Shown here in pieces: positions 57,994 to 58,403 of a DNA stretch of 58,403 nucleotides (position 1 is the first letter of the stretch; every line of letters begins with the position of its first letter). A program made the translations under genes and the position numbers. The stretch covers positions 317 through 58,719 of the forward strand of contig DKKT01000086.1 of assembly GCA_002455425.1 (NCBI GenBank), written 5' to 3'. This DNA comes from Chthonomonas sp. UBA6659. Its GTDB lineage: Bacteria > Armatimonadota > Fimbriimonadia > Fimbriimonadales > Fimbriimonadaceae. A model generated the notes under the pieces. The model was given only the letters and a program-made list of their open reading frames with translations, was not told the DNA's origin and did no database searches.

Positions 57994-58403
57994 TTAGCTC
58001 TTGCCCGCGGCGACCACGATGCCGGTCACGCGATGGGGCTTGTTCGGCTCGGTTCGCGACAGACGGAACGCGACCTTGTCCTTCACGAGGTACCGAATCA
58101 TCAACTGATCGCCGGCGATCTCGTAGGCATCCGGGGCGCTGTACTTCTTGATGAGCTCGCCGAAGGTCGAGCCGAGGCCGATTCCACGCCGAGTCTTGAC
58201 CTTGGCGTCGTTGAGGCCGATAGCTTCGATCTGGACGACCTTGTTGAACTTGTCGAGCACGAAGGCGTAGCGTCCGCCGCCCCGTCGGTACACCCAGCGA
58301 GTGTAGATGACGCGCTCGCCGGAAGCTGCCGCACCTCCGCCGCCCGGGGCACCACCACCGGCGCTGGGGACACTTCGGCCACCGGCGCCACCGCCGGGAC
58401 CGT
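57994..58403 (-). CDS. hypothetical protein, N-terminus beyond the window
   Basis: About 136 residues visible, running off the right edge. The visible part begins with a Gly/Ala/Pro-rich linker (GPGGGAGGRSVPSAGGG...), followed by a compact C-terminal domain with VIYTRWVYRRGGGRYAFVLDKFNKVVQ, RRGIGLGSTFGELIKKYSAPDAYE and LVKDKVAFRLSR. The GLGSTFGELIKKYGxPD shape resembles small secreted beta-domain proteins that link precursors to the envelope; no name can be given. It stops 12 bases before dnaG and is probably co-transcribed. Confidence 0.6.
   Translation of the reverse strand, partial: GPGGGAGGRSVPSAGGGAPGGGGAAASGERVIYTRWVYRRGGGRYAFVLDKFNKVVQIEAIGLNDAKVKTRRGIGLGSTFGELIKKYSAPDAYEIAGDQLMIRYLVKDKVAFRLSRTEPNKPHRVTGIVVAAGKS

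Overview
The window comes from a GC-rich, diderm bacterium that best fits the Armatimonadota, most likely a Fimbriimonas-like lineage; this is inferred from gene content and style, not from a database match. Supporting signs are a prepilin whose N-terminus reads FTLIELLVVIAIIAILAAILFPVFAQA, a PEP-CTERM protein, many secreted hypothetical proteins with signal peptides, a putative LptD-like outer-membrane barrel, and a split ribosomal operon.

Layout. 12-4225 is the distal part of the S10/spc ribosomal operon (rpsN-rpsH-rplF-rplR-rpsE-rpmD-rplO-secY), closed by a strong hairpin. It is followed by a detached rplK (4382-4807), which faces aroC. 4854-11076 (minus) holds aroC and a two-subunit AddA/AddB-like helicase pair. 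11123-18347 holds selB, folC and a three-gene plus-strand run (Gfo/Idh/MocA oxidoreductase, GH65-like lipoprotein, divergent polysaccharide-deacetylase fold). 18458-31490 (minus) is mostly envelope and secreted proteins: beta-propeller phytase, pseudopilin, a hypothetical, an LptD-like barrel with an Ig-like N-terminus, a large secreted protein with an FlgD-like C-terminus, a CsgG/LpoB-like membrane protein with a Gly/Thr linker, coaE, and an esterase. 31548-39578 has a small ORF, a PEP-CTERM protein, a CHMI-like tautomerase, dprA, a GH38 alpha-mannosidase, an RRM RNA-binding protein and hemW. 39605-41960 is an accessory-looking, partly lower-GC minus cluster: a caspase-like secreted protein, a PepSY protein and a tiny membrane protein. 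42064-58403 has an erythromycin-esterase-like protein, a secreted thioredoxin, a SARP/AfsR-type STAND regulator, acpS, a PhyH dioxygenase, a MIP channel, recN, an S9 peptidase, a solitary low-GC PD-(D/E)XK nuclease, folP, an alpha/beta hydrolase, a degenerate DprA-like protein, dnaG, and a gene cut by the right edge.

Most notable observation. The tiny ORF at 39605-39784 has an in-frame TGA exactly where a family resembling DUF6132 has its second conserved Cys. The reading frame continues past the TGA for 27 high-GC3 codons into a second membrane segment, and a hairpin with a GGG apical loop starts 9 nt after the TGA. With selB 28 kb away, this looks like a small membrane selenoprotein. Selenocysteine insertion would link selB to this gene; selA, selC and selD are not seen in the window.

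Housekeeping themes recur: translation (ribosomal proteins, selB), folate (folC, folP), cofactor activation (coaE, acpS), replication and repair (dnaG, recN, AddAB-like, two DprA-fold proteins). No rRNA, tRNA, CRISPR array, insertion sequence or prophage was recognised. No gene-free stretch exceeds 300 bases.
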